From Bradyrhizobium sp. 1(2017) (GTDB lineage Bacteria; Pseudomonadota; Alphaproteobacteria; Rhizobiales; Xanthobacteraceae), in contig NZ_CP050022.2 in NCBI RefSeq assembly GCF_011602485.2, positions 2,438,001-2,502,000 of the forward strand: 64,000 nt of DNA, in the 5' to 3' direction. Each line of letters starts with the position of its first letter. The stretch's first letter is position 1. Position numbers and translations under genes: made by a program. Positions 16,989-26,512 of this stretch are shown one piece after another. A model generated the notes under the pieces. It made no database searches. It saw nothing but the letters and a program-made list of their open reading frames with translations, and was not told the DNA's origin.

Positions 16989-18443
16989 TCACGCCGAGGC
17001 CAGCTTCCGGTACAGTGCGTTGTAGGTGCCGGCCGAGATGCTCCAGGAGAACGATCGTCCCATGGCGCTGCGGCGCATGGTGTCGAGCTGGTCCTGTGCC
17101 ATGAACGCCTCGAAGGCGCGGCGGACGCCGCCGAGGAAGGATTCGCGCGAGGGCCTCGAGAACAGGAAGCCGGTCTCGCCGTCGGTGATGGTTTCGGCGA
17201 GCCCGCCGGTCTGGTGTCCGATCGGCAGCGAGCCGAAGCGCTGGGCGTACATCTGGCTGAGGCCGCAAGGCTCGAAGCGCGAAGGCATCAGGGTGAAATC
17301 GCTGCCGGCGAAGATGCGTCGCGCCTGGGCTTCGTTGAAGCCGATCACGACTCCGATGGCGTCGGGACGGCGGCGATGCGCGTTGATCAGGGCCTGCTCG
17401 AGCGCCGGCTCGCCCGAGCCGGTGACGACGATCTGCCCGCCGGCATCGACGATCTCGTCGGCGGCCGACAGCACGAAGTCGATGCCCTTCTGGTGCACGA
17501 GGCGGGCGACGATGCCGAACATCGGCCCGCGCGACACCGCCAGCCCGAACTGCTTGCGGACGTAATCCGCATTGGCCTTCTTGCCGATCCAGTCGCCGGC
17601 GCCGAACTGCTGGGCGAGCTGGGCGCAGGAGCGCGGGTCCCAGCTCTCGTCGATGCCGTTGAGGATGCCGGTGAGCTCGGCAGCGTCGGAGCGGACCTGA
17701 AGCAGCCCTTCGAGGCCGCAACCGAATTCCTCCGTCGTGATCTCCCGCGCATAGGTGCCGCTGACGGTGGTGAGGTGCGAGGCGTAGACCAGCCCCGCCT
17801 TGAGGAAGGAGAGCTGGTCGTAGAACTCGACGCCGTCGATGTGGAAGGAGCTCTCCGGTGCGCCGATCCGCCGCAGCGAGTCCTTCGGGAAGAGGCCCTG
17901 ATAGGCGAGGTTGTGGATGGTCAGGATCGACGGCAGCTTGGCGCCGCGCCAGGCGAGATAGGCCGGCACGAGCGAGGCCTGCCAGTCATTGGCATGGATC
18001 AGGTCGGCTGCCCAATTCTTGTCCAGCTTGCCCATGGCCAGCTCAGCGGCTGCCGAGGCAAAACGCGCGAAGCGGATGTCGTTGTCGGGCCAGTCGCGCC
18101 CGGTCTCGTCGCCATAGGGGTTGCCGGGCCGGTCGTAGAGTTGTGAGCACAACAGCACGTAGACCGGCAGGCCGTCCTTGGTTGCGGCCCGTCCGAGCGA
18201 GCAGGCCGGCATCTCGGCGAATGCCGGGCAGCGGCCAACGATCTGAATATGCGTGAGTTGCTCGATGATGTCGCGATAGCCGGGCAGCATGATCCGGATA
18301 TCGGCAAAGGAGCGAAGGGCACGGGGCAGGGCCGCGGAAACGGCTCCAAGTCCGCCCACGCGGACGAAGTCGTCCATCTCGGTCGTGACGAACAAGACCC
18401 TCAAGAACAGCTGCCCTCTGTCGATCCCGTTGCTGCTATGCAA
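16989..18443 (-). CDS. glgA: Glycogen synthase-like GT5 glycosyltransferase (GlgA)
   Basis: A 484-residue GT-B enzyme of the GlgA family, which extends alpha-1,4-glucan from ADP-glucose. Recognisable blocks include VLFVTTEMDDFVRVGGLGAVSAALPRAL at the N-terminus, LIHANDWQASLVPAYLAW, ILTIHNLAYQGLFP, GILNGIDESWDP, GIVARLVHQKGIDFVL, and the C-terminal FTLMPSRFEPCGLSQMYAQRFGSLPIGHQTGGLAETI. The usual N-terminal K-T/V-G-G ADP-glucose-binding motif reads R28-V-G-G here, a lysine-to-arginine change. No other glg gene is nearby. It is divergent from a CoA-transferase gene. Activity should not be assumed because of the altered motif. Confidence 0.85.
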   Translation of the reverse strand: MHSSNGIDRGQLFLRVLFVTTEMDDFVRVGGLGAVSAALPRALRSFADIRIMLPGYRDIIEQLTHIQIVGRCPAFAEMPACSLGRAATKDGLPVYVLLCSQLYDRPGNPYGDETGRDWPDNDIRFARFASAAAELAMGKLDKNWAADLIHANDWQASLVPAYLAWRGAKLPSILTIHNLAYQGLFPKDSLRRIGAPESSFHIDGVEFYDQLSFLKAGLVYASHLTTVSGTYAREITTEEFGCGLEGLLQVRSDAAELTGILNGIDESWDPRSCAQLAQQFGAGDWIGKKANADYVRKQFGLAVSRGPMFGIVARLVHQKGIDFVLSAADEIVDAGGQIVVTGSGEPALEQALINAHRRRPDAIGVVIGFNEAQARRIFAGSDFTLMPSRFEPCGLSQMYAQRFGSLPIGHQTGGLAETITDGETGFLFSRPSRESFLGGVRRAFEAFMAQDQLDTMRRSAMGRSFSWSISAGTYNALYRKLASA

Positions 18444-18598
18444 GAACGGGTCCAGTTGTCCTGGAATTCTTAAAGCCCACCCACGCGGCGCGTCTGTTCG
18501 GTAAACTCTTTCCTACTCAGGCGCCGCCCTCTAGGGTCGCCGCATCAACAACAGAGAACTTCGATAGGTTCCTAAGAGACCCAAGGACGCGAACAGGC

Positions 18599-19795
18599 AT
18601 GCAGCTAGCAGATAAGCATGAGGGGACGACGACAAAAGCTTTCGCGGGCCTGCGGGTCCTGGATTTCTCGACCACCATCGCCGGCCCCCATTGCACGCGG
18701 ATGCTTGCCGACATGGGCGCCGAGGTGATCAAGATCGAGGCTGATGGCGGCGAGACGATGCGGACCCGACCGACGCTGCGCCAGGGGTGCAGCACGGCGT
18801 TCGGCCAGCTCAACGTCGGCAAGAAGAGCCTGGTGCTCGACCTCAAATCTGACGACGGCAAGGAGACGGTCCGCCGGCTGGCGGCGACCGCCGACATCCT
18901 GGTCGAGAACTTTCGCCCCGGCGTGATGCAGCGGCTGCGGCTCGACTACGACAGCCTGCGACAGGTCAACCCGAAGCTGATCTATTGCTCGATCTCCGGC
19001 TATGGCCAGACCGGCCCCTCGGCCGAGCTGCCGGCCTATGCGCCAGTGATCCACGCAGCCTCCGGCTACGACATGGCGCATCTCGCCTATCAGCCCGGCC
19101 GTCACCGCCCCGACTATTGCGGCATCTATCACGCCGACGTCGTCACCGGCACCTACGGCTTCGGCGCGATCGCTTCAGCGCTCTTTCAGCGCACCGTGAC
19201 GGGGCTTGGCCAGCACATCGATGTCTCCATGCTGGAAACGATGCTGTCGCTGACGCTGACCGAGTTGCAGAGCGCGCAATTCACGGTGAAGCTGCCGCCG
19301 CGTCCGATGTTCGGACCGACCGAGACGGGAAACGGCTATGTCATGATTACCGTCGCCAGCGAGAAGACGTTTCAGGGGTTGATGGGGGTGATCGACCGTC
19401 CCGCATGGATCTCCGATCCGCGCTTCTCGACCTACGCCGCGCGCCGCGAGAACTGGGCCGACATGATGGATGGCGTGGAAGCTTGGTCACGGCGGCTCAC
19501 GACCGATGCGTGCCTTGCCGCGCTCGGCGCAGCCGGCGTCCCGGCCTCGGCCTATCGCACCGTGTCGGAAGCGATGGCCGATCCGCAGCTCGCGCACCGG
19601 CAGGCATTCTCGTCTGTACAGGACGAAGGCGGCTTGTTCCAGGTGCTCAATCTGCCGTTCCGGATGTCGGGGGCAGACACGACGCCCGCCAACAGGATGG
19701 CCGTGCTCGGCCAGCATACGGATGCGCTGCGCGACGAGATCGGGCTCGCAAATGATGCACCAGTTTCGCCAGGCAAAACAGCTGCGACATATTGA
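18599..19795 (+). CDS. CaiB/BaiF family CoA-transferase
   Basis: A 398-residue class III CoA-transferase, which moves CoA between carboxylic acids via an aspartyl-CoA intermediate. The N-terminal GLRVLDFSTTIAGPHCTRMLADMGAEVIKIEADGGETMR is typical. The catalytic aspartate is in CGIYHADVVTGTYG, and NGYVMITVASEKTFQGL and the C-terminal segment follow the family. It precedes a peptide-type ABC transporter operon by ~130 bp in the same direction, so the imported compound may be an acid activated by this enzyme. Substrate unknown. Confidence 0.9.
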   Translation: MQLADKHEGTTTKAFAGLRVLDFSTTIAGPHCTRMLADMGAEVIKIEADGGETMRTRPTLRQGCSTAFGQLNVGKKSLVLDLKSDDGKETVRRLAATADILVENFRPGVMQRLRLDYDSLRQVNPKLIYCSISGYGQTGPSAELPAYAPVIHAASGYDMAHLAYQPGRHRPDYCGIYHADVVTGTYGFGAIASALFQRTVTGLGQHIDVSMLETMLSLTLTELQSAQFTVKLPPRPMFGPTETGNGYVMITVASEKTFQGLMGVIDRPAWISDPRFSTYAARRENWADMMDGVEAWSRRLTTDACLAALGAAGVPASAYRTVSEAMADPQLAHRQAFSSVQDEGGLFQVLNLPFRMSGADTTPANRMAVLGQHTDALRDEIGLANDAPVSPGKTAATY

Positions 19796-19926
19796 GTAAC
19801 ATTGCGCCGCACATGCGGCGTTTGAACTCGCGCGCGTTCCTCTTGCCGTCGCGTGTATTTGTCGCCAATCTCGCTTCCGAGTCATTCAACGATCCGAAAC
19901 ATCGGACGAGGATCCCGGGAGGAACC

Positions 19927-21462
19927 ATGACGAACGCCGCTGCCGTTGCATGCAAGCGCGTGCCGATTTTCCTTGTTGCGGCATTTGCACTGGCCGGGCC
20001 GGCGCAGGCGCAGAAATCCGGCGGCAGCCTCACCGTCGGCCAGGAGCTGGAGATTGCCGGCTTCGATCCGCTCAAGGTCGGCGTCTACGACACCTCGACC
20101 TTCACCGCGGCCGCCGCGATCTTCGACACGCTGACGACGCTCGACGAGAAGGGCGAGGTTGCGCCAAAGCTCGCGGTGTCCTGGACTCATTCCGACGACT
20201 ACAAGAGCTGGACCTTCAAGCTGCGCCAGGGTGTAAAGTTCCACGACGGCACACCGTTCAACGCTCAAGCCTTCAAGGAGAATTTCGACCGGCAGAAGGA
20301 TCCCGCCAACAAGTGCCGCTGCGCCTTCTACATCACCAACGTCAAGGAGGTGCTGGCGCCGGACGACTACACCCTTGTCTACAATCTCACCGACCCGTCG
20401 GTGAACCTGCCGGCGGTGATCACCATCCAAAGCCAGAACAATGTGGTGCACTCGCCGACGGCGTGGAAGACCAAGGGCGACGATTACAACCGCAATCCCG
20501 TCGGCACCGGTCCCTACATCCTGAAATCATGGACCGCCGGCGACCGCATGGTTCTGGAGAAGAATCCCAACTATTGGGACAAGGGCCGTCCCTATCTCGA
20601 CCGCATCGTGTTGAAGCCGCTGCCCGACGCGCAGTCGCGCTTTGCCTCGCTGCAATCGGGCGAGGCCGACATCATCTGGGACGACGAGAACGACGCCGAC
20701 AACATCATGAAGGCGCAGAAGGACTCCAAGCTCACAGTCCACACCTACAAGGGCTCGGGCGCGCAGGTCTACGCCTTCAACACCAAGGTGGCGCCGTTCG
20801 ACGACGTCCGCGTGCGGCAGGCGCTGGTGATGGCGATTGATCGTCCAAAAATGTCGCAGGCGATCAGCAACGGCCTGAGCCGGCCCGCCAGCAATCCCTA
20901 TGGTGACGGCTCCTGGGTCAAGTGCAAGGACGACGGCGCGCTGCCGTTCGACGTCGAGAAAGCCAAGGCGCTGCTCAAGGACTACGGCAAGCCGGTCGAG
21001 TTCAAGATGCTGGTGACCGCGACGCCGCGCGGCCGTATGATCGGCCAGGTGCTCCAGCAGTTCTGGAAGCGTGCTGGCGCCAACATGGAGATCGAGCAGG
21101 TCGATCAGGCCACCATTCCCTCGCGTGCCTTCACCCGACAGTTTCAACTGACGCCGTGGCGTATCGTCGATCTCGCCGATCCCGATCCGCAGATGTATGC
21201 GAATTTCCGTAGCGGCAGCCCGCTGGCGCTCGCCGGCTTCTCAAATCCCGAGCTAGACAAGCTTCTGGACCACGCGCGCGTCACCGCCGACCTCGGCCAG
21301 CGCACCGAAGACTATTGCGCGATCAGCCGCCTGATCAACAAGGAGGCGATCTGGTTCTGGACCTTCCAGAATACCTATTACGCGCTGTCGAGTGCCAGGC
21401 TGAAGGGCTTTCCTAAAATCTACAACGGCGTGATCGACGTCTCGAACACCTGGCTGGAATGA
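19927..21462 (+). CDS. ABC transporter substrate-binding protein, oligopeptide family (SBP family 5)
   Basis: A 511-residue periplasmic binding protein of the DppA/OppA family. A signal peptide (VPIFLVAAFALAGPAQAQ) is followed by the family block AAAIFDTLTTLDEKGEVAPKLAVSWTHSDDYKSWTFKLRQGVKFHDGTPFNAQAFKENFDR, then NPVGTGPYILKSW and KPLPDAQSRFASLQSGEADI. ATG 19927 is chosen for its GGGAGGAACC site; earlier in-frame codons at 19792 would overlap the preceding CoA-transferase gene. It is the first gene of a five-gene operon with two permeases and two ATPases. The family carries peptides but also many other solutes. Confidence 0.92.
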   Translation: MTNAAAVACKRVPIFLVAAFALAGPAQAQKSGGSLTVGQELEIAGFDPLKVGVYDTSTFTAAAAIFDTLTTLDEKGEVAPKLAVSWTHSDDYKSWTFKLRQGVKFHDGTPFNAQAFKENFDRQKDPANKCRCAFYITNVKEVLAPDDYTLVYNLTDPSVNLPAVITIQSQNNVVHSPTAWKTKGDDYNRNPVGTGPYILKSWTAGDRMVLEKNPNYWDKGRPYLDRIVLKPLPDAQSRFASLQSGEADIIWDDENDADNIMKAQKDSKLTVHTYKGSGAQVYAFNTKVAPFDDVRVRQALVMAIDRPKMSQAISNGLSRPASNPYGDGSWVKCKDDGALPFDVEKAKALLKDYGKPVEFKMLVTATPRGRMIGQVLQQFWKRAGANMEIEQVDQATIPSRAFTRQFQLTPWRIVDLADPDPQMYANFRSGSPLALAGFSNPELDKLLDHARVTADLGQRTEDYCAISRLINKEAIWFWTFQNTYYALSSARLKGFPKIYNGVIDVSNTWLE

Positions 21463-21469
21463 ACGCGCG

Positions 21470-22420
21470 ATGCTGAACTTCGTCGTTCGGCGGCTCCTTG
21501 CCATCCTGCCGGTCTTGCTTGCCGTCTCGTTGCTCACCTTCCTAATCGCTTCGCTGCTGCCAGGCGATCTGGCTCTGTTCATCCTCGGCGATCAGGCGAC
21601 ACCGGAGAATGTCGCGGCGTTGCGCCGTGACATGGGGCTCGATCAGCCGCTGTGGTGGCGCTATTTGAGCTGGCTCGGTCATGTGCTGCAGGGCGATCTC
21701 GGCCGCTCCTTCCGAACCGGCCAGACAGTGCTCCAGGCGGTGGCCGAGCGCATTCCGGTCTCGCTTCAGCTGATGGTGATGGCCGAGCTCATCGGGCTCC
21801 TGATCGGCGTGCCGGTTGCGATCGCCTGCGCCGCGCGCGCCGGCGGCGCCTTCGACCGCTTCATGACCGGCAGCGCCTTTGCCATGCTGTCGATGCCTTC
21901 ATTTCTCACCGCGATCCTCCTGATCTATCTGTTCGCGGTCGAGCTGCGCTGGCTGCCGGCGACCGGCTACGTGCCGTTCACTGAGGCGCCGCTGGGGAAT
22001 TTGCGCTTCTTCGTGCTGCCGGCACTGACCTTGGCGCTGGCGGAATGGCCGGGCATCATGCGGGTGCTGCGCTCCGACATGATCGCGACCTTGCAGGAAG
22101 ACTACATCGCGCTCGCCAAGGCCAAGGGTCTCACGCCCGCGCGCATCCTGTTTGTGCATGCGCTCAAGCCATCGTCGCTGACGCTGGTGACGGTGACCGG
22201 GATCAATATCGGCCGCCTGCTCGGCGGCACGCTGATCGTGGAATCGATCTTCGCGTTGCCCGGCATCGGTCGACTGCTGGTCGGCGCGATCTACACCCGC
22301 GACCTCGTCATCCTTCAGGGTGTGGTGCTGCTGGTCGCTTGCGGCTTCGTCATCGTGAACTTCATCGTCGACATGCTCTACGCCGTGCTCGACCCCAGGA
22401 TCCGCCATGGCCACGCTTGA
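21470..22420 (+). CDS. ABC transporter permease, DppB type
   Basis: A 316-residue inner-membrane permease with about six helices, starting MLNFVVRRLLAILPVLLAVSLLTFLI, the typical first helix of DppB/OppB proteins. The EAA cytoplasmic loop reads YIALAKAKGLTPARILFVHALKPS. It starts 7 bp after the binding-protein gene and its end overlaps the next permease by 14 bp, so translation is coupled. It should form a heterodimeric channel with that permease. Confidence 0.93.
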   Translation: MLNFVVRRLLAILPVLLAVSLLTFLIASLLPGDLALFILGDQATPENVAALRRDMGLDQPLWWRYLSWLGHVLQGDLGRSFRTGQTVLQAVAERIPVSLQLMVMAELIGLLIGVPVAIACAARAGGAFDRFMTGSAFAMLSMPSFLTAILLIYLFAVELRWLPATGYVPFTEAPLGNLRFFVLPALTLALAEWPGIMRVLRSDMIATLQEDYIALAKAKGLTPARILFVHALKPSSLTLVTVTGINIGRLLGGTLIVESIFALPGIGRLLVGAIYTRDLVILQGVVLLVACGFVIVNFIVDMLYAVLDPRIRHGHA

Positions 22421-23279
22421 GCTGTCAATCCAGGACGAGGCGGTGTCCACGCCCGTGCGCGGCAGGCGCAAGCTCGGCGTCCTGTTCTGGCTCGCGAGCG
22501 GCTGGCTTGTGATCATCCTCGCGCTCGCGATCCTCGCACCGGTACTGCCGCTGCAAAACCCTGTAGACATGGACATGCTGGAGCGTCGCGCGGCGTTTTC
22601 CGGAGAGCACTGGCTCGGCACTGACGGGCTCGGGCGCGACGAACTGGCCCGCCTGATCTTCGGCGCGCGCGTCTCCCTGACGGTCGGACTGATCGCGCCG
22701 ATGATCAGCCTCGTTTTCGGCGGCGCCCTCGGTCTCTTTGCCGGCTATTTTCGCGGCCGGTTCGAGACGCTGGTGGTCGGCAGTATGGACGTGCTGCTGG
22801 CCTTTCCGCCGCTGATTTTCGCACTTGCGGTGACCGCCTATCTCGGCCAATCCGTCCCCAATCTCACTGTCATCCTCGGCGTGCTCGGCATTCCCGCCTT
22901 CATGCGCGTCGCGCGTGCCGCGACGCTGACGCTGGCGCGTCGCGAATTCGTGATCGCGGCCGAGGCGCTCGGCGCCAGCCATGCGCGCATCATCCTGCGC
23001 GAGCTACTGCCGAACGTGATCCTGCCGCTGCTCGCCTTCTTCCTGCTCGGCGTCGCCGTCACCATCGTGGTCGAGGGCGCGCTGTCCTTCCTCGGTCTCG
23101 GCGTGCCGCCGCCGATGGCGAGCTGGGGCAGCATGATCGGCGAGGGACGCGAGAGCCTCGACGTCGCGCCGCGTCTCGCCTTCCTGCCGGCGGCGGCGCT
23201 GTTCCTGACCGTGCTCGCGTTCAACCTCGTCGGCGACACCTTGCGGGCGCTGACCGACCCGCGTCAGGGGGCGCTGTGA
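22407..23279 (+). CDS. ABC transporter permease, DppC type
   Basis: A 290-residue permease with about six helices. The N-terminal helix is WLVIILALAILAPVLPL and the conserved periplasmic GEHWLGTDGLGRDELARLIFGARVSL of DppC/OppC proteins follows. The EAA loop is FVIAAEALGASHARIILRELLPN. ATG 22407 lies inside the end of the preceding permease gene. The stop overlaps the GTG of the following ATPase gene by four bases. Confidence 0.93.
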   Translation: MATLELSIQDEAVSTPVRGRRKLGVLFWLASGWLVIILALAILAPVLPLQNPVDMDMLERRAAFSGEHWLGTDGLGRDELARLIFGARVSLTVGLIAPMISLVFGGALGLFAGYFRGRFETLVVGSMDVLLAFPPLIFALAVTAYLGQSVPNLTVILGVLGIPAFMRVARAATLTLARREFVIAAEALGASHARIILRELLPNVILPLLAFFLLGVAVTIVVEGALSFLGLGVPPPMASWGSMIGEGRESLDVAPRLAFLPAAALFLTVLAFNLVGDTLRALTDPRQGAL

Positions 23280-24268
23280 GTGCTCCGCTTTTGACCATCG
23301 AGGACGTCGCGGTGGAGCTGCCGACCCCGCGCGGAACCTTGCGCGCCGTCGATCATGTCGATCTGACGCTGGATGCGGGCCGCACGCTCGGCATCGTCGG
23401 CGAATCCGGTTGCGGCAAGACGATGCTGTCGCGCGCGGTGCTTCAGCTGCTGCCGAAGAAGGCCAGGCTCACCGGCCGCGTGATGTTCGACGGCGAGGAT
23501 CTGGTGCGGCTCGATGCGGAACGCTTGCGGCGCTTGCGCGGGCGCGATCTTGCGGTCGTGTTCCAGGATCCCATGACCTCGCTCAACCCGGTGCTCACCA
23601 TCGGCACCCAGTTGATGGAGACGATCCAGGAGCATCTCGAGCTGGATGCCCCGGCGGCGAAGAAGCGCAGCATCGAGCTGCTGGCGGCCGTCGGCATTCC
23701 GGCGCCGGAGCAGCGGCTCACGCAATATCCGCATCAATGTTCCGGCGGCATGCGCCAGCGCATCGCCATCGCGATCGCTCTGTCCTGCGAGCCGAAGCTG
23801 CTGATCGCGGACGAGCCGACCACCGCGCTCGACGTCACGATTCAGGCGCAGATCCTCGATCTGCTCGCGCGTGAGCAGCGCAGCCGTCACATGGCCATGA
23901 TCATCATCACCCACGATCTCGGCGTCGTCGCCGGTCGCGCCGACGAGGTCGCGGTGATGTATGCGGGCAGGGTGGTGGAGCGGGCGCCGACATCCGCACT
24001 CTTCAAGCGCATGCATATGCCCTACACCGAGGCGCTGCTGGCGGCGATCCCGAAGTTGGAGACCGCGCCGCATACGCCGCTGCCGGCCATCTCCGGCCGT
24101 CCGCCCGACCCGACGCGGCCGCTGCGTGGCTGCTCCTTTGCGCCGCGCTGCCGCTATGCCGCGGGGCGCTGTCACGAGGCCAAGCCCGAGCTGAAGGGCG
24201 CCGAGATGCCTGATCATCTCTATGCCTGCTTCCATCCGATCCGGATGGCTGAGGGGATCGGTGCATGA
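23276..24268 (+). CDS. ABC transporter ATP-binding protein, DppD type
   Basis: A 330-residue ATPase. Walker A is GESGCGKTM near residue 42, the ABC signature is CSGGMRQR, Walker B is [14 protein letters not shown], and the switch histidine is in IIITHDLG. The C-terminal oligopeptide-type extension ([19 protein letters not shown]) carries cysteines that bind an iron-sulfur cluster in DppD homologues. The start is GTG 23276, overlapping the previous stop. It energises the transporter together with the next gene's product. Confidence 0.94.
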   Translation: MSAPLLTIEDVAVELPTPRGTLRAVDHVDLTLDAGRTLGIVGESGCGKTMLSRAVLQLLPKKARLTGRVMFDGEDLVRLDAERLRRLRGRDLAVVFQDPMTSLNPVLTIGTQLMETIQEHLELDAPAAKKRSIELLAAVGIPAPEQRLTQYPHQCSGGMRQRIAIAIALSCEPKLLIADEPTTALDVTIQAQILDLLAREQRSRHMAMIIITHDLGVVAGRADEVAVMYAGRVVERAPTSALFKRMHMPYTEALLAAIPKLETAPHTPLPAISGRPPDPTRPLRGCSFAPRCRYAAGRCHEAKPELKGAEMPDHLYACFHPIRMAEGIGA

Positions 24269-25236
24269 TGCAGCTCGCCGCGCCCCCCGAGCCGCTGCTG
24301 AACGTCGACAATCTCGTGGTCGAATACGGTCTGGGCAGCAGGCCGGTGCATGCCGTCTCCGGCGTCAGCCTTCAGGTCGCGCGCGGCGAGACGCTGGGGC
24401 TGGTCGGCGAATCCGGCTGCGGCAAGTCGACGCTGGGGCGCGCAGTGCTGCAATTGCGCCGCGCCAAATCCGGCCGCGTGATGTTCGACGGCGAGGATCT
24501 GACGGCGATGCAGGGCGAGGCGCTGCGCAAAATGCGCCGGCGCGTGCAGCTGATCTTCCAGGATCCGATCGCCTCGCTCAATCCGCGCCGGCGTATCGGC
24601 GACATCGTCGCCGAGCCGCTGATCATCGCCGGGATCAAGGATGCCGCCGAGCGAAAGCGTAGGGTTAACGAGGTGCTCTCCGCGGTCGGGCTCGATCCCG
24701 ACCTCGTGGCAGGCCGGCTGCCGCATGAATTCTCCGGCGGGCAGTGCCAGCGCATCTGCATCGCGCGCTCGCTGGTGCTCAACCCGGAATTCATCGTCTG
24801 CGACGAGCCGGTCTCGGCGCTCGACGTCTCCATCCGCGCGCAGATCCTCAATCTGCTGGAGGAGATGAAGGCGCGCTTCGGTCTGACGCTGCTGTTCATC
24901 GCGCATGATCTCGCTGTCGTCAAAGCGGTCAGCGACCGCGTCGCCGTGATGTATCTCGGACGGCTCTGCGAGGTCGGGCCTTCGGAGCAATTGTTCGCAA
25001 AACCCGCACATCCCTATACCGGACTGCTGTTGCAGGCGATCCCGGTGCCGGATCCGGATGTGCGTCCCGCCGAGAGTGTGGCGGCCGGCGAGCCGCCATC
25101 GCCGATTGCGCCCCCGTCCGGCTGCCGCTTCCGTACCCGCTGTCCGCGCGCCGATCAGCAATGCAGCGCGCAGATACCGGAGTTGCGCGAGGTCGCACCC
25201 GGCCAGCTCGCGGCTTGCCACCATCCGCTGGCCTGA
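24265..25236 (+). CDS. ABC transporter ATP-binding protein, DppF type
   Basis: A 323-residue ATPase, partner of the DppD-type subunit. Walker A GESGCGKST, signature FSGGQCQRI, Walker B FIVCDEPVSALDVS and the switch histidine in FIAHDLA are all present. The C-terminal extension contains GCRFRTRCPRADQQC, again with the cysteine spacing of the oligopeptide family. It starts at ATG 24265, overlapping the previous stop by four bases, and is the last gene of the five-gene transporter operon. Confidence 0.94.
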   Translation: MMQLAAPPEPLLNVDNLVVEYGLGSRPVHAVSGVSLQVARGETLGLVGESGCGKSTLGRAVLQLRRAKSGRVMFDGEDLTAMQGEALRKMRRRVQLIFQDPIASLNPRRRIGDIVAEPLIIAGIKDAAERKRRVNEVLSAVGLDPDLVAGRLPHEFSGGQCQRICIARSLVLNPEFIVCDEPVSALDVSIRAQILNLLEEMKARFGLTLLFIAHDLAVVKAVSDRVAVMYLGRLCEVGPSEQLFAKPAHPYTGLLLQAIPVPDPDVRPAESVAAGEPPSPIAPPSGCRFRTRCPRADQQCSAQIPELREVAPGQLAACHHPLA

Positions 25237-25312
25237 ACTAAGACCGGTTTGTCTCGGCTAGCCGGCCATGGCATGGTGGGCCGAGAACGACAAGCATGCC
25301 GGGAGGACGCCG

Positions 25313-26380
25313 ATGAAAAGTTTCAAGGTTGCCGATTTCAAGGCGCCGTTGCAGGAGTTCGACGAGGCAACGCCGCAGCCGTCGGGCACGCAGGTGCTGA
25401 TCAAGGTGAAGGCCGCCGGCGTATGCCACAGCGACCTCCATATTTGGGAAGGCGGCTACGATCTCGGCCATGGCCGCAAGCCGCTGTCGTTGAAGGATCG
25501 CGGCATCAACCTGCCGCTGACCATGGGGCATGAGACCGTCGGTGAGGTCCTCGCTTTCGGTCCCGACGTGAAGCCGACCGACCAGGGTGACCTCAGGCTT
25601 GGCGATGTCGGCCTCGTCTATCCCTGGATCGGCTGCGGCAAATGCGCGACCTGCCTTGGTGGCGACGAGAACATGTGCCTGACGCCGCGCTCTCTCGGCG
25701 TCTATTGCGACGGCGGTTACGCCGATCACATGCTGGTGCCGCATCCGCGCTATCTGCTCAACCTCAGAGGGCTCGATCCGGCGACGACCGCGCCCTATGC
25801 CTGCTCGGGCGTCACCACCTACAGCGCGCTGAAGAAGGTCGAGCAGCATTTCGACACACCGATTGTGATGTTCGGTGCCGGCGGCCTCGGCCTGATGGCG
25901 CTGTCGCTCCTGAAGGCGATGGGCGGCAAGGGCGCGATCATGGTCGATATCGATGCGAAGAAGCGCGAGGCGGCGGAGAAGGCCGGTGCGCTCGCGACCG
26001 TCGATCCCAAGGCGCCCGATGCGCTGGAGCAGCTTGCGAAGAAGGCAGGCGGACCGATCCGCGCCGTGATCGACCTCGTCGGCAATGCCGCCACGACGCA
26101 GCTCGGCTTCGACTGCCTGACCAAGGGCGGCAAGCTCGTCATCGTCGGTCTGTTCGGCGGCGGCGCGACCTGGGCGCTGCCGCTGATTCCGATCAAGGCC
26201 ATCACGATCCAGGGCAGCTATGTCGGCAATCTGCGTGAGACGCAGGAATTGCTCGATCTCGTGCGCACGAAGAAGGTGCCGCCGATCCCGGTGACGACGG
26301 CGCCGCTCGCCAGGGCCAACGACGCGCTGGTGCAGTTGCAGCAGGGCGCAGTCGTCGGGCGCACGGTGCTGACGCCGTAA
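25313..26380 (+). CDS. Zinc-dependent alcohol dehydrogenase
   Basis: A 355-residue medium-chain dehydrogenase. Catalytic zinc ligands are C38 (GVCHSDLH) and H73-E74 (MGHETVGEV), the structural zinc site is GCGKCATCLGGDENMC, and the NAD(P)-binding loop is GAGGLGLMALSLLKAMG. I chose ATG 25313 because GGGAGGACGCCG precedes it; an in-frame ATG at 25268 lacks such a site. It lies 76 bp after the peptide-type ABC operon and in the same direction. Substrate unknown; probably an alcohol/aldehyde pair in the same catabolic setting. Confidence 0.92.
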   Translation: MKSFKVADFKAPLQEFDEATPQPSGTQVLIKVKAAGVCHSDLHIWEGGYDLGHGRKPLSLKDRGINLPLTMGHETVGEVLAFGPDVKPTDQGDLRLGDVGLVYPWIGCGKCATCLGGDENMCLTPRSLGVYCDGGYADHMLVPHPRYLLNLRGLDPATTAPYACSGVTTYSALKKVEQHFDTPIVMFGAGGLGLMALSLLKAMGGKGAIMVDIDAKKREAAEKAGALATVDPKAPDALEQLAKKAGGPIRAVIDLVGNAATTQLGFDCLTKGGKLVIVGLFGGGATWALPLIPIKAITIQGSYVGNLRETQELLDLVRTKKVPPIPVTTAPLARANDALVQLQQGAVVGRTVLTP

Positions 26381-26396
26381 CGAGCGCTCTCTCCGT

Positions 26397-26482
26397 CGTC
26401 ATTGCGAAGAGCGAATCGACGAAGCAATCCAGGCTGCCTCAGCGGAAAAATTCTGGATTGCTTCGCTTCGCTCGCAATGACG
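26397..26482. repeat. Interspersed palindromic repeat (GAAGCAATCC type), copy 2
   Basis: It opens CGTCATTGCGAAGAGCG and closes CGCAATGACG, with inner GAAGCAATCCAG and CTGGATTGCTTC arms shared with the copy at 16875-16960. It lies 17 bp after the dehydrogenase stop and 31 bp before the next start, so it may affect transcription between them. Confidence 0.78.
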
Positions 26483-26512
26483 ACTTGGCCAACTCCTTCC
26501 TCGAGGATTTCC

